NCBI GenBank assembly: GCA_963575745.1
Contig: CAUYUJ010001384.1
Span: 1 to 64,000 of the forward strand
Source: Prorocentrum cordatum
Taxonomy: Eukaryota > Sar > Dinophyceae > Prorocentrales > Prorocentraceae
Direction of reading: 5' to 3'
DNA: 64,000 nucleotides
Shown here: positions 40,491-51,260 of the stretch, one piece after another
Layout: every line of letters starts with the position of its first letter
Numbering within the stretch: the stretch's first letter is position 1
The notes under the pieces: generated by a model
What the model saw: the letters and a program-made list of their open reading frames with translations, nothing else
Told to the model about the DNA's origin: nothing
Database searches by the model: none
Translations under genes and position numbers: made by a program

Positions 40491-40778
40491 TGGAGCTAGT
40501 TGGTTGACTCAGAACGGACAATATGACACTTTTCCGGTGGTTTCGCAAAAGTTTAAAAGATATTCGATTATTTATTTCGAGGAAGCATATTCTTCGCACC
40601 TGTAATAGGTTAAGGCGCGCCTGCCAGTAAAATTTCAGGTCCGTAGTAGTATTACCATCAAAACACTTGGGGGAACCGACGGTGGATAAAAACGGAAAAA
40701 CGTGATTTTTCGAGTTTCTCAGGTCTTGCTCTAGACGCTTTCTTCATGCTTACCGGGGAGCGCGCCGTGTGAGAAAAG
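40491..40778 (+). repeat. L2 end and C block
   Basis: GGCGCGGGGTGGAGCTAGTTGG, TGTAATAGGTTAAGGCGCG, TGCCAGTAAAATTTCAGG, AAAAACGTGATTTTTCGAG. It lacks the usual CTCTACGAG just before the hairpin. Confidence 0.7.
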
Positions 40779-40832
40779 AGCTCTGAGGGCGCCGGCGTTA
40801 ACCTGGTTGATAGTTTACCGCCAGTTCCCAGT
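40779..40832 (+). repeat. H hairpin 33 (degraded)
   Basis: Left strand GCCGGCGTTAA, right strand TTTACCGCCAG; loop CCTGGTTGATAG. Several pairs lost; C-block type. Confidence 0.7.
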
Positions 40833-41910
40833 AATTCCGGGAAATCTCGACGGATCTTTTGGTGATTTTTGGTCGGTTGAATTTTTTGTCCCCAAAATTC
40901 CTCAATTCGTTTGAACTCGAGAATTTTTTCCCGTGGTAGTCGATCTTATTTCCGGTCGCCATCTCGATATCAGCTCGATCGGGTACCTATCACTGCCAAA
41001 AAGCGTCTAGGCGGGATCGGCCGTTTCGAGTCATCTTGATACGCGCTCTCGGTATATTGTATTATCTCGAGATAGAGGACATCTACAGAGCTGGTAAGTA
41101 CACCTCATCGATTCAGAATGTTCAGGCGCGTTCGTCTGTTGCATCCAGAGGTCTGAACTCAGTCTGCTAGCCGAGCTAGGTCCGGCAACCTATTCGTATT
41201 ATTCGAGTCATCTTGACAGGCGCTCTCGGTTTTCTCTACTTAACTTGAGCTATAGGACAGCCATAGAGCTGATACTCACAGAAACCGAGTCAGAATGATC
41301 AGTCGCGTTCGTCTGTTCAATCCAGAGCTCTGAACTCGGTCTGCTGCCCGATCTAGAATCGCGAAACTATTCGTATTATTCGAGTCATCTTGAGAGATGC
41401 TGTCGGCTCTGTACTTAACTCGGGCTGTAGGGGATGCTACAGTGCTGGTAGTGACAGGAATCGATTGAGAGAGATCAGGTGCGTCCGTCTGAATCAACAG
41501 CTGGGAACTCAGTCTGCTGCCCGAACTAGGTCCGCGAAACTGTTCGTAGTATTCGAGTCGTCCTGAGAGGTGCTGTCGGTTTTCTGAACTTAACTGGGGC
41601 TGTAAGGGGGCTGTAGGGCTGGGCATCACAGGAATCGAGTTGGAGACATCAGACGTGTCCTCCAGTCGCATTCAGAGGTCTGCACTCGGTCTGATACTCG
41701 AGCTAGGTTTAGCAAACTATTCGTATTGTTCGAGTCATCTTCAGAGGTGCTGTCGATTTACGCGCGTAACTCGCGCTGCAGGAGAGCTACAGAGCCCGTA
41801 TACAAGAAAATCCGCATCGGGGGCGTTTGGCTGTTGCATCGAGAGTCTGAATGTCTTGGGTTGAAAAACTTTTCGTTCTCTGCAATTTGTTTTCAACATT
41901 ATATATTGTC
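40833..41910 (+). repeat. A block
   Basis: Leader with changes (AATTTTTTCCCGTGGTAGTCG), then five monomers. The terminal segment TGTCTTGGGTTGAAAAAC..ATATATTGTCC lacks the GGAAG start of the outer arm. Confidence 0.73.
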
Positions 41911-41965
41911 CTTCTACGAGTCCCCGGCGGTAAGGAAGCTTGACGGTTTACCGCCGGCGCCCAGT
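41911..41965 (+). repeat. H hairpin 34 (AA/TT class)
   Basis: CCCGGCGGTAA / TTACCGCCGG with loop GGAAGCTTGACGG, where GGTT has become GCTT. Confidence 0.82.
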
Positions 41966-42626
41966 TCCGGGGCGCTGGAGAGCTAGTTGGCAAGAAAAAA
42001 ATCTCGACGGACCTTTTGCTGACTTTTGGTCGGTTGAAAATTTTGTTCTCGGAATTCAACAATTCGTTTGAGCTCTAGTATTTTTTCCCGTGATATTCGA
42101 TCTTATTGCCGGTCGCCATCTTGATCTCAGCTCGATCGGGTACCTTTCGCTGCCAAAAAGCAGGCAGGCGGGATCGGCCGTTTCGAGTCATCTTGATACG
42201 CGCTCTCGGTATATTGGATTTAACTCGAGATATAGGACAGCTACAGAGCTGGTAAGCACACCTTATCGATTCAGAATGATCAGGCGCGTTCGCCTGTTGC
42301 ATCCAGAGGTCTGAACTCGGTCTGCTAGCCGAGCTAGGTCCGCGAACCTATTCGTATTATTCGCCAGTGGTGACTTTGGGTCGGTTTTGCTAAGATTTGA
42401 AAGATATTTGACAATTCATTTTGCGAAACCAGATTTTTCCCACCTGTAGTGGGTTATGCTTTGTTTGCCAGCAAAATTTTCAGGTCCGTAGGTGCGGTAT
42501 TACTATCACAACACTTGGGGGAGGAGACGTTGGATAAAAAACAGAAAAACGTGTTTTTTCGAGTTATTCGTGTGTCGCTCCAGAAGCTCTCTGCATGTGT
42601 TCCGACGATCGCCGTGGGAGAAAAGA
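41966..42626 (+). repeat. A block fused to C block
   Basis: Leader and one monomer, broken at TATTCGTATTATTCG (about 42363), then a C block from CCAGTGGTGACTTTGGGTCGG. The A-to-C switch has no hairpin. Confidence 0.7.
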
Positions 42627-42680
42627 GCTCTACGAGGTTCCCTTCTGTAGCCAAGTTGACGGTTTACCGCCGGTTCCAGT
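42627..42680 (+). repeat. H hairpin 35 (left arm destroyed)
   Basis: Left arm TTCCCTTCTGTAGCC no longer matches GGCGGTAACC. The right arm GTTTACCGCCGG and loop AAGTTGACGG remain. Confidence 0.72.
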
Positions 42681-43072
42681 TTCCCTTCCCCGAAGGGTCT
42701 CCTCGCTCTCCGGGTTTACCTCGTAAAGCTCTTCGGCGTCGATGAGCTAGAGGAATTCCGGCGCGGGGTGGAGCTAGTTGTCGACCCGGCCAGAAAGGAC
42801 AAAGTGGTAACTTTTGGCTGGTTTTGCGAATATTTGATTTTTTTTTTATTTTTTTTTTTTTTTTGATTGAGACAGCAGATTTTTCGCACCTGTAGTGGGT
42901 TATGCCGCGTCTGCCAGTAAAATTTTCAGGTCTGTAGGTGGAGTATTACTATCAAAACACTTGGAGGAACCGATGTTGGATAAAATCAGAAAAACGTGTT
43001 TTTTTACGAGTTTTTCGTTTCTCGCTCCAGAAGCTTTCTCCATGTGTTTCGACGATCGCCGTGCAAGAAAAG
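42681..43072 (+). repeat. P fragment, L2 linker and C block with poly-T run
   Basis: 40 bp of P sequence, L2 at about 42718-42775, then a C block in which the GATATTTGACCATT stretch is replaced by a run of T with one A (42838-42862). Confidence 0.7.
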
Positions 43073-43128
43073 AGCTCTACGAGGTTCCCGGCGGTGACCA
43101 GGTTGACGGTTTACCGCCGGTTCCAGTT
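43073..43128 (+). repeat. H hairpin 36 (mixed arms, G·T wobble)
   Basis: Left strand GGCGGTGA (GA form), right strand TTTACCGCC (TT form): one G·T wobble in an otherwise intact stem. An intermediate between the two classes. Confidence 0.82.
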
Positions 43129-43595
43129 GGACGCTACCAAGTGTGATAACTTTTGGTCGGGCTCTACGCATCTAAAACCCGATGGCCAGGCTGCCGCCGG
43201 AAACCTCGTAGAGCTCTGGGATGGTGGGATTCTGTTTAGATCCGACGAGTAAGTTCGAGCAGAAATGAGCTCAGATCGAACATTTCTAGAAACATTCCAA
43301 AACTGCATTTCTATAGCCCATTGTTCTTTGGGCAGTAATTTCCCAGCTACGAATATCAGATTGGACAGACGGACGCGACAGAACCCACTCTATATTACAA
43401 AACTGATAGTTTTCAAATTTCCAAATCTCTCGGAGTGTTCGAAACACCGATCCCAGGTCATCGCATTGTCCGCCCGGGCCGGGTTGGTCAACTAGCTGCA
43501 CCCCGCGCCGGAATTCGAAGCTTTTCCCGTGCTCTCGGATGCCCTCGTAAAGCACTTGCTAGCGTCCGAAACCCAGAGAGCAAAGAGAACGTACA
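43129..43595. other. Mixed, mostly unassigned stretch
   Basis: Short P/C pieces at the start (GGACGCTACCAAGTG), an unassigned middle (about 43200-43430), then minus-strand B/L2 sequence (CATTGTCCGCCCGGGCCGG, CTGCACCCCGCGCCGGAATTC). No gene recognised. Confidence 0.45.
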
Positions 43596-43650
43596 CTGGC
43601 ACTGGCGGTGAACCGTCAACCTGGTCACCGCCGGGGACCTCGTAGAGCTC
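43596..43650 (-). repeat. H hairpin 37 (minus strand, GA/TC class)
   Basis: ACTGGCGGTGAACCGTCAACC ... TGGTCACCGCCGGGGACCTCG in reverse orientation. The last outer pairs are lost on one side. Confidence 0.82.
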
Positions 43651-44055
43651 CTTCCACGCGTGAGAGTGCTCAGAGTCGAGAAGATAGCTTCTGGAGTTCT
43701 CAAAAAAATAATATTCTTTTTTTTCATCTCGAAAAGTTGGTTTCGCCAAGTGTTTTAATAGTAAAAGTGCGCCTACAGAGCTCATATCAAGACGCAGAGG
43801 CCCTCACAGTCGTCTACAGGTGCGAAAAATCTGGTTTCTGAAAATGAATTCTCAAATATCTTTCAAATCTGTCAAGATGAGCTGAGAGGAATTCGGCGCA
43901 GGGTAGAGCTAGTTGGCAGACCCGCCGTTAAGAGACAATGTGACGACTCGGCCTGGGTTTTCCTATTCTTGTGCAACATTCCAAAATTCGTTTCAGAACT
44001 GGTATTTTTGCCATCTGTAGTGGGTTATGCCGCGTCTGCCAGTTAAATTATCAGG
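43651..44055. repeat. Inverted B block and C block start
   Basis: Minus-strand B unit (GTGAGAGTGCTCAGAGTCGAG ... TCTACAGGTGCGAAAAATCTGG), then a plus-strand C-like unit from about 43870 that is cut by the LINE at TTATCAGGT. Confidence 0.68.
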
Positions 44056-44828
44056 TGGCATCTTCTTTAGTGGGTTCCTGCGTTTGTGTTTCATTGCACA
44101 TCGTGAGGGAAGAAGGTACTGCATCTGTACCTTCCAGGGAATGCTCTTTGTTTCTGTCTACTTGCCGCATCGTGAGGCTGTAGATAAGACACGCAGTGAG
44201 CAGTTAGAAGCGTTTGGGATGTATCAAGACATCTTGACTAACATGACGGGTGATGTCATGAAGCCAAAACATAAACATCGTATTACGAACGTCGTTGTCT
44301 GTTTGGATGCGAATGTTGAAGTTATACCGAGTATCACGATTGATGGTGTACGTGTATCGGGGGGGGGTCTCCTTGTCGCCCATCCTCGTGCCCGGGCTGA
44401 TGTTCTGCGTGATTTGTATGCCTGCTCCCTTGCCACTTGTATGGCTACGCTCAAGCTCTCTCTGGCTAACACGTTTGGGGATCGTATCACTTCTTGCCGT
44501 GTCGGGGGAAAATCTTGGACTATCTTGCTGTACCGAAATCGTGGTCGTGCTCACCTGTGGTCTTGGTTATTCCCGCGTGCTTGTCGGAACCTGCCTGCCG
44601 GATATTGAGATGCTTTGGAGTGATCGCAAGCTGTTATCGTCGCGCATTCCGTCTCCCGTGCAGTTAGGCGGACAGCGCCCCGAATTCCCGAGTAAATGGA
44701 GGGTGGTTGCCGGGAGGGAGGTTGACCAGGCGCGTCTGTTTGATCGCACTGTGCTCCGATGGTTTCGAGAGGTCTGTACCTTCTGTTTGCCCGCGTTATC
44801 GTGTTTGCTCTTGTGGACCGCCAGTTAG
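44056..44828 (+). pseudogene. LINE endonuclease (APE/EEP-type) remnant
   Basis: The frame 44027-44608 reads LFVSVYLPH, then VVVCLDANVEV where EEP nucleases have a GDFNA-like motif, then LANTFGDRI. It shifts near 44520 to a frame reading RVLVGTCLP and LWSDRKLLSSRIP, the region of the SDH motif, with D-R in place of D-H. The family cleaves the target strand to prime reverse transcription. The N-terminal part is missing. Frameshift and motif changes indicate it is dead. Compare NTFGQRG...LDYVGVSRRL...LSDHACIV in element C. Confidence 0.7.
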
Positions 44829-45114
44829 ATGAAGGGCGATGCTGTGGCGAGCCAATCGTGCCATGTGTTCGAGGGCCCGTCGAATCTCTTCCCGAGTTGT
44901 CTGAGGATCAGGTTCGGTTTCGTTTGGGGCATGACCAGCGTCACAGAGATTTGAAGCGGGGCTCATGGAGGAGGAGGAGGAGTTCAAAAGGAGTAGTAGG
45001 AGGTGGACGGCTATCAGAAGGTCGTATCGTAGGCAGCTTATTATATTTCGTCATCGAGAAGTTCCTGGTCACGCACATGGAGGTGGGATACTGACGGAGG
45101 ATCGTTCTAAATGA

Positions 45115-46765
45115 GTGGAGGGTCTATCTCAGCATGCCAAGTCAAAGTACGATGATGAGAAGATGAGGAGCCCGAATAACAATTGTCTTGAAGAGCTTCG
45201 TGTCCGTGCTGATTGGGCTGCCTTTTTGGGTTCCAGTGGGCCTCGAGAGTGTCCGATCTCTATGGCTGTGCTTCTTCGTGCTCGTTCTAGGCTCAAGGAG
45301 GGTCGTGCTGTGGGAGCAGATGGAATGCCTTGCACTGCTCTCAAAGCCTTGGCATGGTCTTCTCTTCGTGTGATATTATCGTCGTTCCAGTTACTTTATC
45401 GTCGTGGAGTGTCATCGCCAGACTCCTGGCGCCAGTTACGTGTAAGCCTCATGTTGAAGGATCCCAAGTTTCGCCGTTTTGGTGAGTCTCGTGCATCGCA
45501 GTTCTCAGCATATTCAGTTAGTGGTACCCGCGCTGCCTCACCCTGTTATTGGACGAGCATGTTCGTCGGGCCCTGCCATGTACGGGCTGCAATCTCTATG
45601 GTTTCTGCTCTGGCCACCGTTGTCACGAGATCATGGCGGGCCTCAAGGTATTGGCTCGTCACTCGAGGCTTTGGGGTAAAGATCAGAACGTCTTCATTGC
45701 GAGTCTTGGTGTGGGCAGGCGTTTGCCCACCTAACGATTCCCCGAGGTAGTGCAAGCTTGCAATGGTTACAAGTTGATGATGAGTTGATCTTCGCTCTTA
45801 TGGAAGGTGCAGTTACTAATGCCGCTGGGTTTCAATTTCAAGAGGTTCGTTCTTATCCGATTCCATGGGATTCGTGCATCCGTACTGGGTCTCTGGAGGG
45901 CCCACCGTTGTGGAATGCGCAGTGTATCAATATGTGTGGGCCTGTATATTAGAATTGGGAGCGTCTGGGAACAGGCCTTGTCTTGTCGGCGGAGGCTGGA
46001 GGCATCTGTGTGTCTCGCTTTGTATGGGCAGACAACGTCATTCTGGTGGCGGGCCCCCTCCCCATGTTGACCTCGATGATCGTCGAACTAAGCCAGCCCC
46101 TGTATTTGCATGGTTTCCATGGGAAAACACCCAGCCTCGATTTCATGAATGTTGCCAGTGATGATACTGACCCCCTGGTTGTCCATTCTTCCTCTTCTCC
46201 GGGATCCGCGAGAAATTGCCCAAGCTCAGCCCTGGTGTTCAAGCGCGTCTCGGCGCTGAAGATCTTGGGCACCGTTATTGACAGAAGTTTTACTGATAAT
46301 GAGGATATTCGCCACCGAATGCGATGTGCCGTTGGAGCCTTCTGGGAAGACAAATCTTATTATCAATCGCGTCTTATGTCTATGCATTCGAAGATTCGCC
46401 GCTTTGACTCGAGAGTTCGTAGCAAGTTCTTGTATGGTTTGGAAGGGGCTTCTATTGATGCCAATGCGTTGCGGTACATTCACAAGGAGGAAGGGAATAT
46501 GCTGTCTCTAATGGTCTGGCGTAACAAGCGAACAGATGAGAGCTGGAGTATGTTCCTATCCCGTCTATTCTGTCGTGGTCGCCAGGCTTTGTTTCGTGAA
46601 CGGAAGGCTAGCCTTGTGCAGTTGTTTTTGTATAAGCAGTGGTTGTGGGCGAAGGATTTCGTGCCATTTTTTCTTTCTCCTGTCTCATCCCCGTCATCTG
46701 CTGCTGCTGCGTCACCTCCTATGCTTTCTCAATATGTCTTTGGAGCTTTGCCTATACCGCTGTAA
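45115..46765 (+). pseudogene. LINE reverse transcriptase, frameshifted
   Basis: Pieces in different frames: 45115-45500 (LLRARSRLKEGRAVGADGMPC, the finger region with GADG), 45549-45734 (CTGCNLYGFCSGHRCHEI), 45758-45952 (DSCIRTGSLEGPPLWNAQC) and 45983-46765 (FVWADNVILVAG, then the thumb region ending at PIPL). Near 45700 the palm segment that should read D.xKAFD has become SLGVGxxxxxAHLT, so catalytic Asp is lost. Same WADN motif as in elements A and C. Confidence 0.78.
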
Positions 46766-47698
46766 GGGAAGGAGGATCAGAGCGTCTCGGTTGTGGGTGG
46801 GTCGCCGTCGTTTGGTGATGTGACCGTGGAGGATGGTCGCAAGAGAAATCGCAGGCAGGAGATTGGTGAGATGCAGAGGCAGGCTAAACGTGTCCGTGGG
46901 ACTTTGTTTCAAAACACTGCTCGTGTGCGTGATGCCTTTGAGCCGTCCCGTGCTGTGCCACCGTCTGAGAAGAGACGGAGGCTGCGTTGGTCCTCCGAGC
47001 CAGTGGCCCCATGTGTGTCCAGCCTTGCTCAGTCTCGCCTGCTGATGTTGCGCGCTTCGGGTTCGTGGACACGGGCTCGTGACACCCTGATCCAACTTGC
47101 TGGGACCAAGGAGGCTCGGGCGTATACCCGCTTGAGGGGCCAGAGTACAAATCTGAAGGGGCCCACGCCGTGGCACCTTATCTTCGAGATGTTGGGGGGC
47201 GAACTCTGGCAGTCTAACCTGAGTTGGTGTGAGCACGGCTGGTTATCTTTTATCCGTGGTGTTTGTGGTCTCCTTGACTTGCCTGATATCCTGCAGTGGT
47301 GTGTACTTAAAGACCCCCATCCCTGGAATCCTAAGGAGAAGGACGATGAGGAGGTGAACATGACGGAGGAGCAGAAGGCTAAATCATATGATAAGTTAGC
47401 TCAGAGACTTGCTAAAGTATTCTTGGATGAATCTTCCTGGGAGAGTGTACCTGGGCATCTTGCGGTTGAGTTGAAGGGTGACTCGCAATGTGTGATCCGA
47501 TGGTTGGAGGGGCTTTATTGCACGGGGAACGTAGGCTATGCTTCCAAGGTGGCGGAAATGCAGAACCTGTTATGTGACCTTTCCGTCTCATGTCTTTTCC
47601 GTCCTCCTGAGTCTGGTCGCAATATCTTTAAGTGGGTGTATAGGGAAAGAAACGCTGAGGCTGAGGACATGACTTGGAACGCTCGTATTGGTAATTGA
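46766..47698 (+). pseudogene. LINE ORF2 connector and first RNase H half
   Basis: Frame open from about 46793. Connector sequence, then KGDSQCVIRWLEG (Asp codon at 47480) and YRERNAEAEDM. In the second motif the aligned Asp is Glu (codon 47663), unlike GNDEAD and GNERAD in the other two copies. An in-frame TGA at 47696 ends the frame. Spacing between the two acidic positions is 61 codons, as in element A. Confidence 0.72.
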
Positions 47699-48055
47699 GG
47701 TCTCTGGCATGACGACGACTTTTTGAAACTTATCAAGTTGAACGCAGTTATGATCGACTGTATCCGTGGTTCTTCCGACGGTGGTCGTTCCCAACATGGT
47801 GTCGGGTCTGGCTGGGTACTTGATGTGAGGGTTGCTTCTTTCGCTCGCAATCTTCTTCCTCCCTCTTCCTCTATCGTCTGTGGCTGGCGCCGTGTTGCCT
47901 CTGAGGCCTTCCTTCTCCCCTCCTCCTGCACTATCACGTCGGCTGAGCTGTCTGCCGCCCATCGGCTCCTCTCTGCAGGAGTGCTTGTGATTCTGCAAAA
48001 GTCGGGCTTCATAAGCATGTGTAGTTCGTGGTCTGGACGTGAGCACCGTCCTGCC
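47699..48055 (+). pseudogene. LINE ORF2 second RNase H half
   Basis: Same frame as the preceding segment after the TGA. Reads RGSSDGGRSQHGVGSGWVL (Asp codon 47777) and CTITSAELSAAHRLL (Glu codon 47945), 56 codons apart (57 in element A). These are the strand-1 and helix-A motifs that normally open an RNase H domain; here they come last. Confidence 0.72.
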
Positions 48056-48080
48056 ATGACTCTACGCAAACGCGAAAAAA

Positions 48081-48112
48081 CCAAGGTTGACGGTTTACCG
48101 CCGGCTTCCAGT
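48081..48112 (+). repeat. H hairpin 38, right half at LINE B 3' junction
   Basis: CCAAGGTTGACGGTTTACCGCCGGCTTCCAGT follows the A-rich tail directly. The left half is absent. Confidence 0.82.
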
Positions 48113-49564
48113 TCGATTTCTCGAAAGTTGAACACTTGTTAGAACTCTATTCTTTTCTTTTCATATTTGATCTTATTTCCGCTCGCCATCTGAATCTCAG
48201 GTCGATCAGGGACATATTTCTGCCAAGAAGCGTTTGGGCGGGACCGACCGTTTAGTGTCATCTTGGCAGGGGCTGTCGGTTTTCTTAACTAAACCCGAGG
48301 TGTACAAGAGCTGCAGAGCTGACAGGCGCACCTTGTCTATCTAGAACCATCAGGCGCGTTAGTCTCAAGTATCTAGATGTCCGAACTCGGTCTGCTACCA
48401 GAGCTAGGTTTGAAAAACAATCGTACCCTGCTACTTTTTGAGATGATGATGGTTTGCTTGGCTTAACTCGAGCTGCAGATGAGCTACAGAGCTCTGCGGC
48501 ACAGCAATCGAACAATAATCATTAGGAGCGCGATTCCCAAGTATCTGGATGTCTGAACTCCTCCCAGAGCTGGATTGGAAACACTATTCGTATTCTATTT
48601 TTTCAGATGGTGATGGTTTTCTTGATGTAGCTCGAGCTGCAGATGAGCTACAGAGCTGTTCGATACAGCAAACTATTCGTACTCTGCTAGTCTTGTGGAG
48701 ATGACGATGCGTTTCTTCTTGTAAGTCGAGCTGCAGATGAGCTACAGAGCTATTGGACACAGGAATCGGAAGGACATCATCAGAAACGCCAGTCTCGAGT
48801 ATCTAGATGCCCGAACTCGGTCTGCTACCAGAGCTGGCCTCGTAAACCTATTCTTACCCTGCTAATTTTTGAGAAATGATGTTGGTTTCTTGAGATAACT
48901 CGAGTTGCAGATGAGCAGCTACAGAGCTCTTTGGTACAGCAATCGAAAGTACATTATCAGAATCGCTAGTCTCAAGTATCTAGATGCCCGAACTCGGTCT
49001 GCTTCCAGAGTTGGTTGGAACCCAACAAACTGTTCGTACTCTAGTATGTTGCTTGAGATGACTATGCCTTTCTTGATGTAGCTCGAGCTGCAGATGAGAT
49101 TAGAGCTGTTCAGCACAGCTATTGACGAACATCATCAGGAGCGCTCGTTGCAAGTACCAACGCTTGGAAATCGGTGTGCCACCAGGGCTGGAACCAAACA
49201 ACTATTCGTACTTCTCTCGTCCTCCTCCTTCTCCTCCCGTGCCTTCTCCTCTTCCTTCTTCACCTGCTTCCCCTTCTCTTTCTCCTCCTGCTCTTACTCT
49301 TCCTCCTTCTCATCGCCTTCCTCCTCTTCATCATCATCGTCGTCCCTCTTCTCCCTCTCCGCCCTTCCCCCTCCTGCTCGTCGTCCTCGTCTTCCTCCTC
49401 CCCGTCCGTCTCCCCGCCAACTCCTTCTTCTCCTCCTTCTGTTCCTCTGCCTCCTCCGTCTCCTTCTCCTCCTCACTCCTTCTTCTCCTCCGGCGTCCTC
49501 CCCCATGAAACTGCGCCCTCGCGCGCGCGGAATGCGAGATTGCCGCGCCCGCATGTCGCGAGGG
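48113..49564 (+). repeat. D unit 1
   Basis: Leader-like start (AACTCTATTCTTTTCTTTTC, ATCTTATTTCCGCTCGCC), D monomers with AGTATCTAGATG.CCGAACTCGG and GAGCTGCAGATGAGCTACAG, a pyrimidine tract of about 290 bp (49205-49500), then a CGCGCGCGGAATGCGAGATTG tail leading into GCTCTACGAG. Confidence 0.75.
49205..49500 (+). repeat. Pyrimidine tract (CTCCTCCTT)n of D unit 1
   Basis: Almost pure C/T on the plus strand over about 300 bp. The open frames it creates (Ser/Leu/Pro-rich in three frames) are low-complexity readings. Confidence 0.85.
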
Positions 49565-49579
49565 GGCTCTACGAGTCCC
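49565..49579 (+). repeat. H hairpin 39, left outer arm
   Basis: GGCTCTACGAGTCCC, cut before the inner stem by a short LINE 3' fragment. The right half is at 49812. Confidence 0.78.
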
Positions 49580-49811
49580 GTGGAACACGTTTTGGGTAGC
49601 CTCTTTCTTCTCTAACCTGTTCCTACACCTTTGCAATTTCACATGTCGTGCTGCATCCTTTTCCTTGTTCCTGCATCCTATTCCGATGCCTATGCCTCAG
49701 TGGCTCGGCAGTGTGATGATAAGAGCTGCCTTCTCTAGCTACCCTGTGCTCCGTTTGGGAGTCTTGGGGCTCAGCTGTCACAGCTGTCCGCGCCCTGACT
49801 CAAACTCAAAA
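49580..49811 (+). mobile_element. Short LINE 3'-end insertion (element E)
   Basis: A 232-bp insert between the two halves of an H hairpin. It ends with a CAGCTGT/ACAGCTG stem-loop (49772-49786) and ACTCAAA tail units plus A run, the same terminal design as the long LINEs. No protein motif is readable, so assignment rests on the 3' structure and site. Confidence 0.65.
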
Positions 49812-49843
49812 AACCAAGGTTGTCGGTGCGCCGCCGGCCCCCA
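49812..49843 (+). repeat. H hairpin 39, right half
   Basis: CCAAGGTTGTCGGTGCGCCGCCGGCCCCCAG: the loop has GTTGTCGG and the stem base TTA has become GCG, more diverged than most. Confidence 0.76.
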
Positions 49844-51230
49844 GTTTTGCATAATGTTACTCGGTTTAAATTCGATGTCTCGAAGTTTGAATTCGTTGGA
49901 GCTCCAGTATTTTTCTCCTCATATTCGATCTTATTCCCGCTCGCCATCTGAATCTCAGGTCGTTCGGGTACATATTGCTGCCAGAAAGCATCCAGGCGGG
50001 ATCGGCCGTTCAGTGTCATCTTGGCAGGTGTTGTCGGTTTTCTGTATTTAAGCCGAGCTGTAGAAGAGCTGCAGAGCTGGCAGGCACACCTAATATATCT
50101 AGAACCATCAGGCGCGTTAGTCTCAAGTATCTAGATGTCCGAACTCGGTCTGCTTCCAGAGTTCGCGCCGAGAACCCATTCGTACTCTTCTAATGTTTTT
50201 CGAGATGATGCTGAGTTTCTTGATGTAACTCGAGCTGCAGATGAGCTACAGAGCTGCTTGGTACAGCAATCTTGAGGAAATCATCAGGAACGCTAGTCTG
50301 AAGTATCTAGATGCCCGAACTCGGTCTGCTATTAGAGCTGGGTCCGAACAACTAGTCGTGCTCTGCTGATCTTTTAGAGATGGCAATGCGTTTCTTCATG
50401 TAAGTCGAGCTGCAGGTGAGCTACAGAGCTATTGGACACAGGAATCGCCAGAAACGCTAGTCTCGAGTATCGCCCGAACTCGGTCTGCTACCAGAGCTGG
50501 TCTCGAACGACTATTCGTACTCTGCTAATTTTTGAGAAGTGATGATGGCTTTCTGGAGATAAATCGCGGTGCAGATGAGGTACAGAGCTCTTTGGGGCAG
50601 CAATCGAAAGTACATTATCAGAATCGCTAGTCTCAAGTATCTAGGTGCCCGAACTCGGTCTGCTATCAGAGTTGGTTGGAACAGAAAAATGTTCGTACTT
50701 TAGTAGTGTTTTATAAGATATGACGATGCCTTTCTTGATGTAGCCCGATCTGCAGTTGAGATTAGAGCTGTTCGGCACAGCAATTGGACGAAACTCACCA
50801 GGAGCGCACGATGCAAATATCTACATGTGGGAATCGGTCTGCCACCAGGGCTGGAACCAAACAACTATTCGTACTTCTCTTGTCCTCTTCTTTCTCCTCC
50901 CTCCCCTCCTCCTCTTCCTCGTTCATCTGCTCCTACCTCTCTTTCTCCTCCTTCTCCTACTCTTCCTCCTTTTCCTCATCTTCCTCCTCTACATCATCAT
51001 CATCTTCCCTCTTCTCCCTCTCCACCCTTCCCCCCCCTGCTCGTCGTCTTCCTCTTCCTCCTCCCCATCCGTTTCCTCCGCCTGCTCCTTCTTCTCCTTC
51101 TCCTTCTCTTCCTCAGCCTCCTCCATCTCCTTGTCCTCCTCGTTCCTTCTTCTCCTCCGCGCCCTCCCCCGTGAAACTGCGCCCTGGCGCGCGCGCGGAA
51201 TGCGAGATTGCCGCGCCCGCATTCCACGAG
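49844..51230 (+). repeat. D unit 2
   Basis: Begins TTTTGCATAATGTTACTCGG. Contains a diverged A leader (CCCGCTCGCCATCTGAATC), five D monomers, a pyrimidine tract (about 50870-51170), then GGAATGCGAGATTGCC and CGCATTCC, which form an 8-bp inverted repeat at 51198-51228. Confidence 0.77.
50870..51170 (+). repeat. Pyrimidine tract of D unit 2
   Basis: C/T-rich over about 300 bp, 1.67 kb downstream of the tract in D unit 1. Similar position within the unit. Confidence 0.85.
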
Positions 51231-51251
51231 GAAGCTCTGCGAGTTCCCGGC
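51231..51251 (+). repeat. H hairpin 40, left part
   Basis: GGAAGCTCTGCGAGTTCCCGG, including the first stem bases, cut by LINE C. The right part is at 54928. Confidence 0.82.
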
Positions 51252-51260
51252 AACCCGTAT

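Larger units (their letters stand above)
44056..48080 (+). mobile_element. LINE element B (decayed, EN-RT-RNase H)
   Basis: About 4 kb. The 5' end cuts into a C block after TATCAGGT. The 3' end carries a GGACG/CGTCC stem-loop (48035-48051), ACGCAA-type tail units and a short A run, then abuts CCAAGGTTGACGG of a hairpin. The coding region keeps the order of domains but has several frameshifts and stops. No TSD found. Confidence 0.78.
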
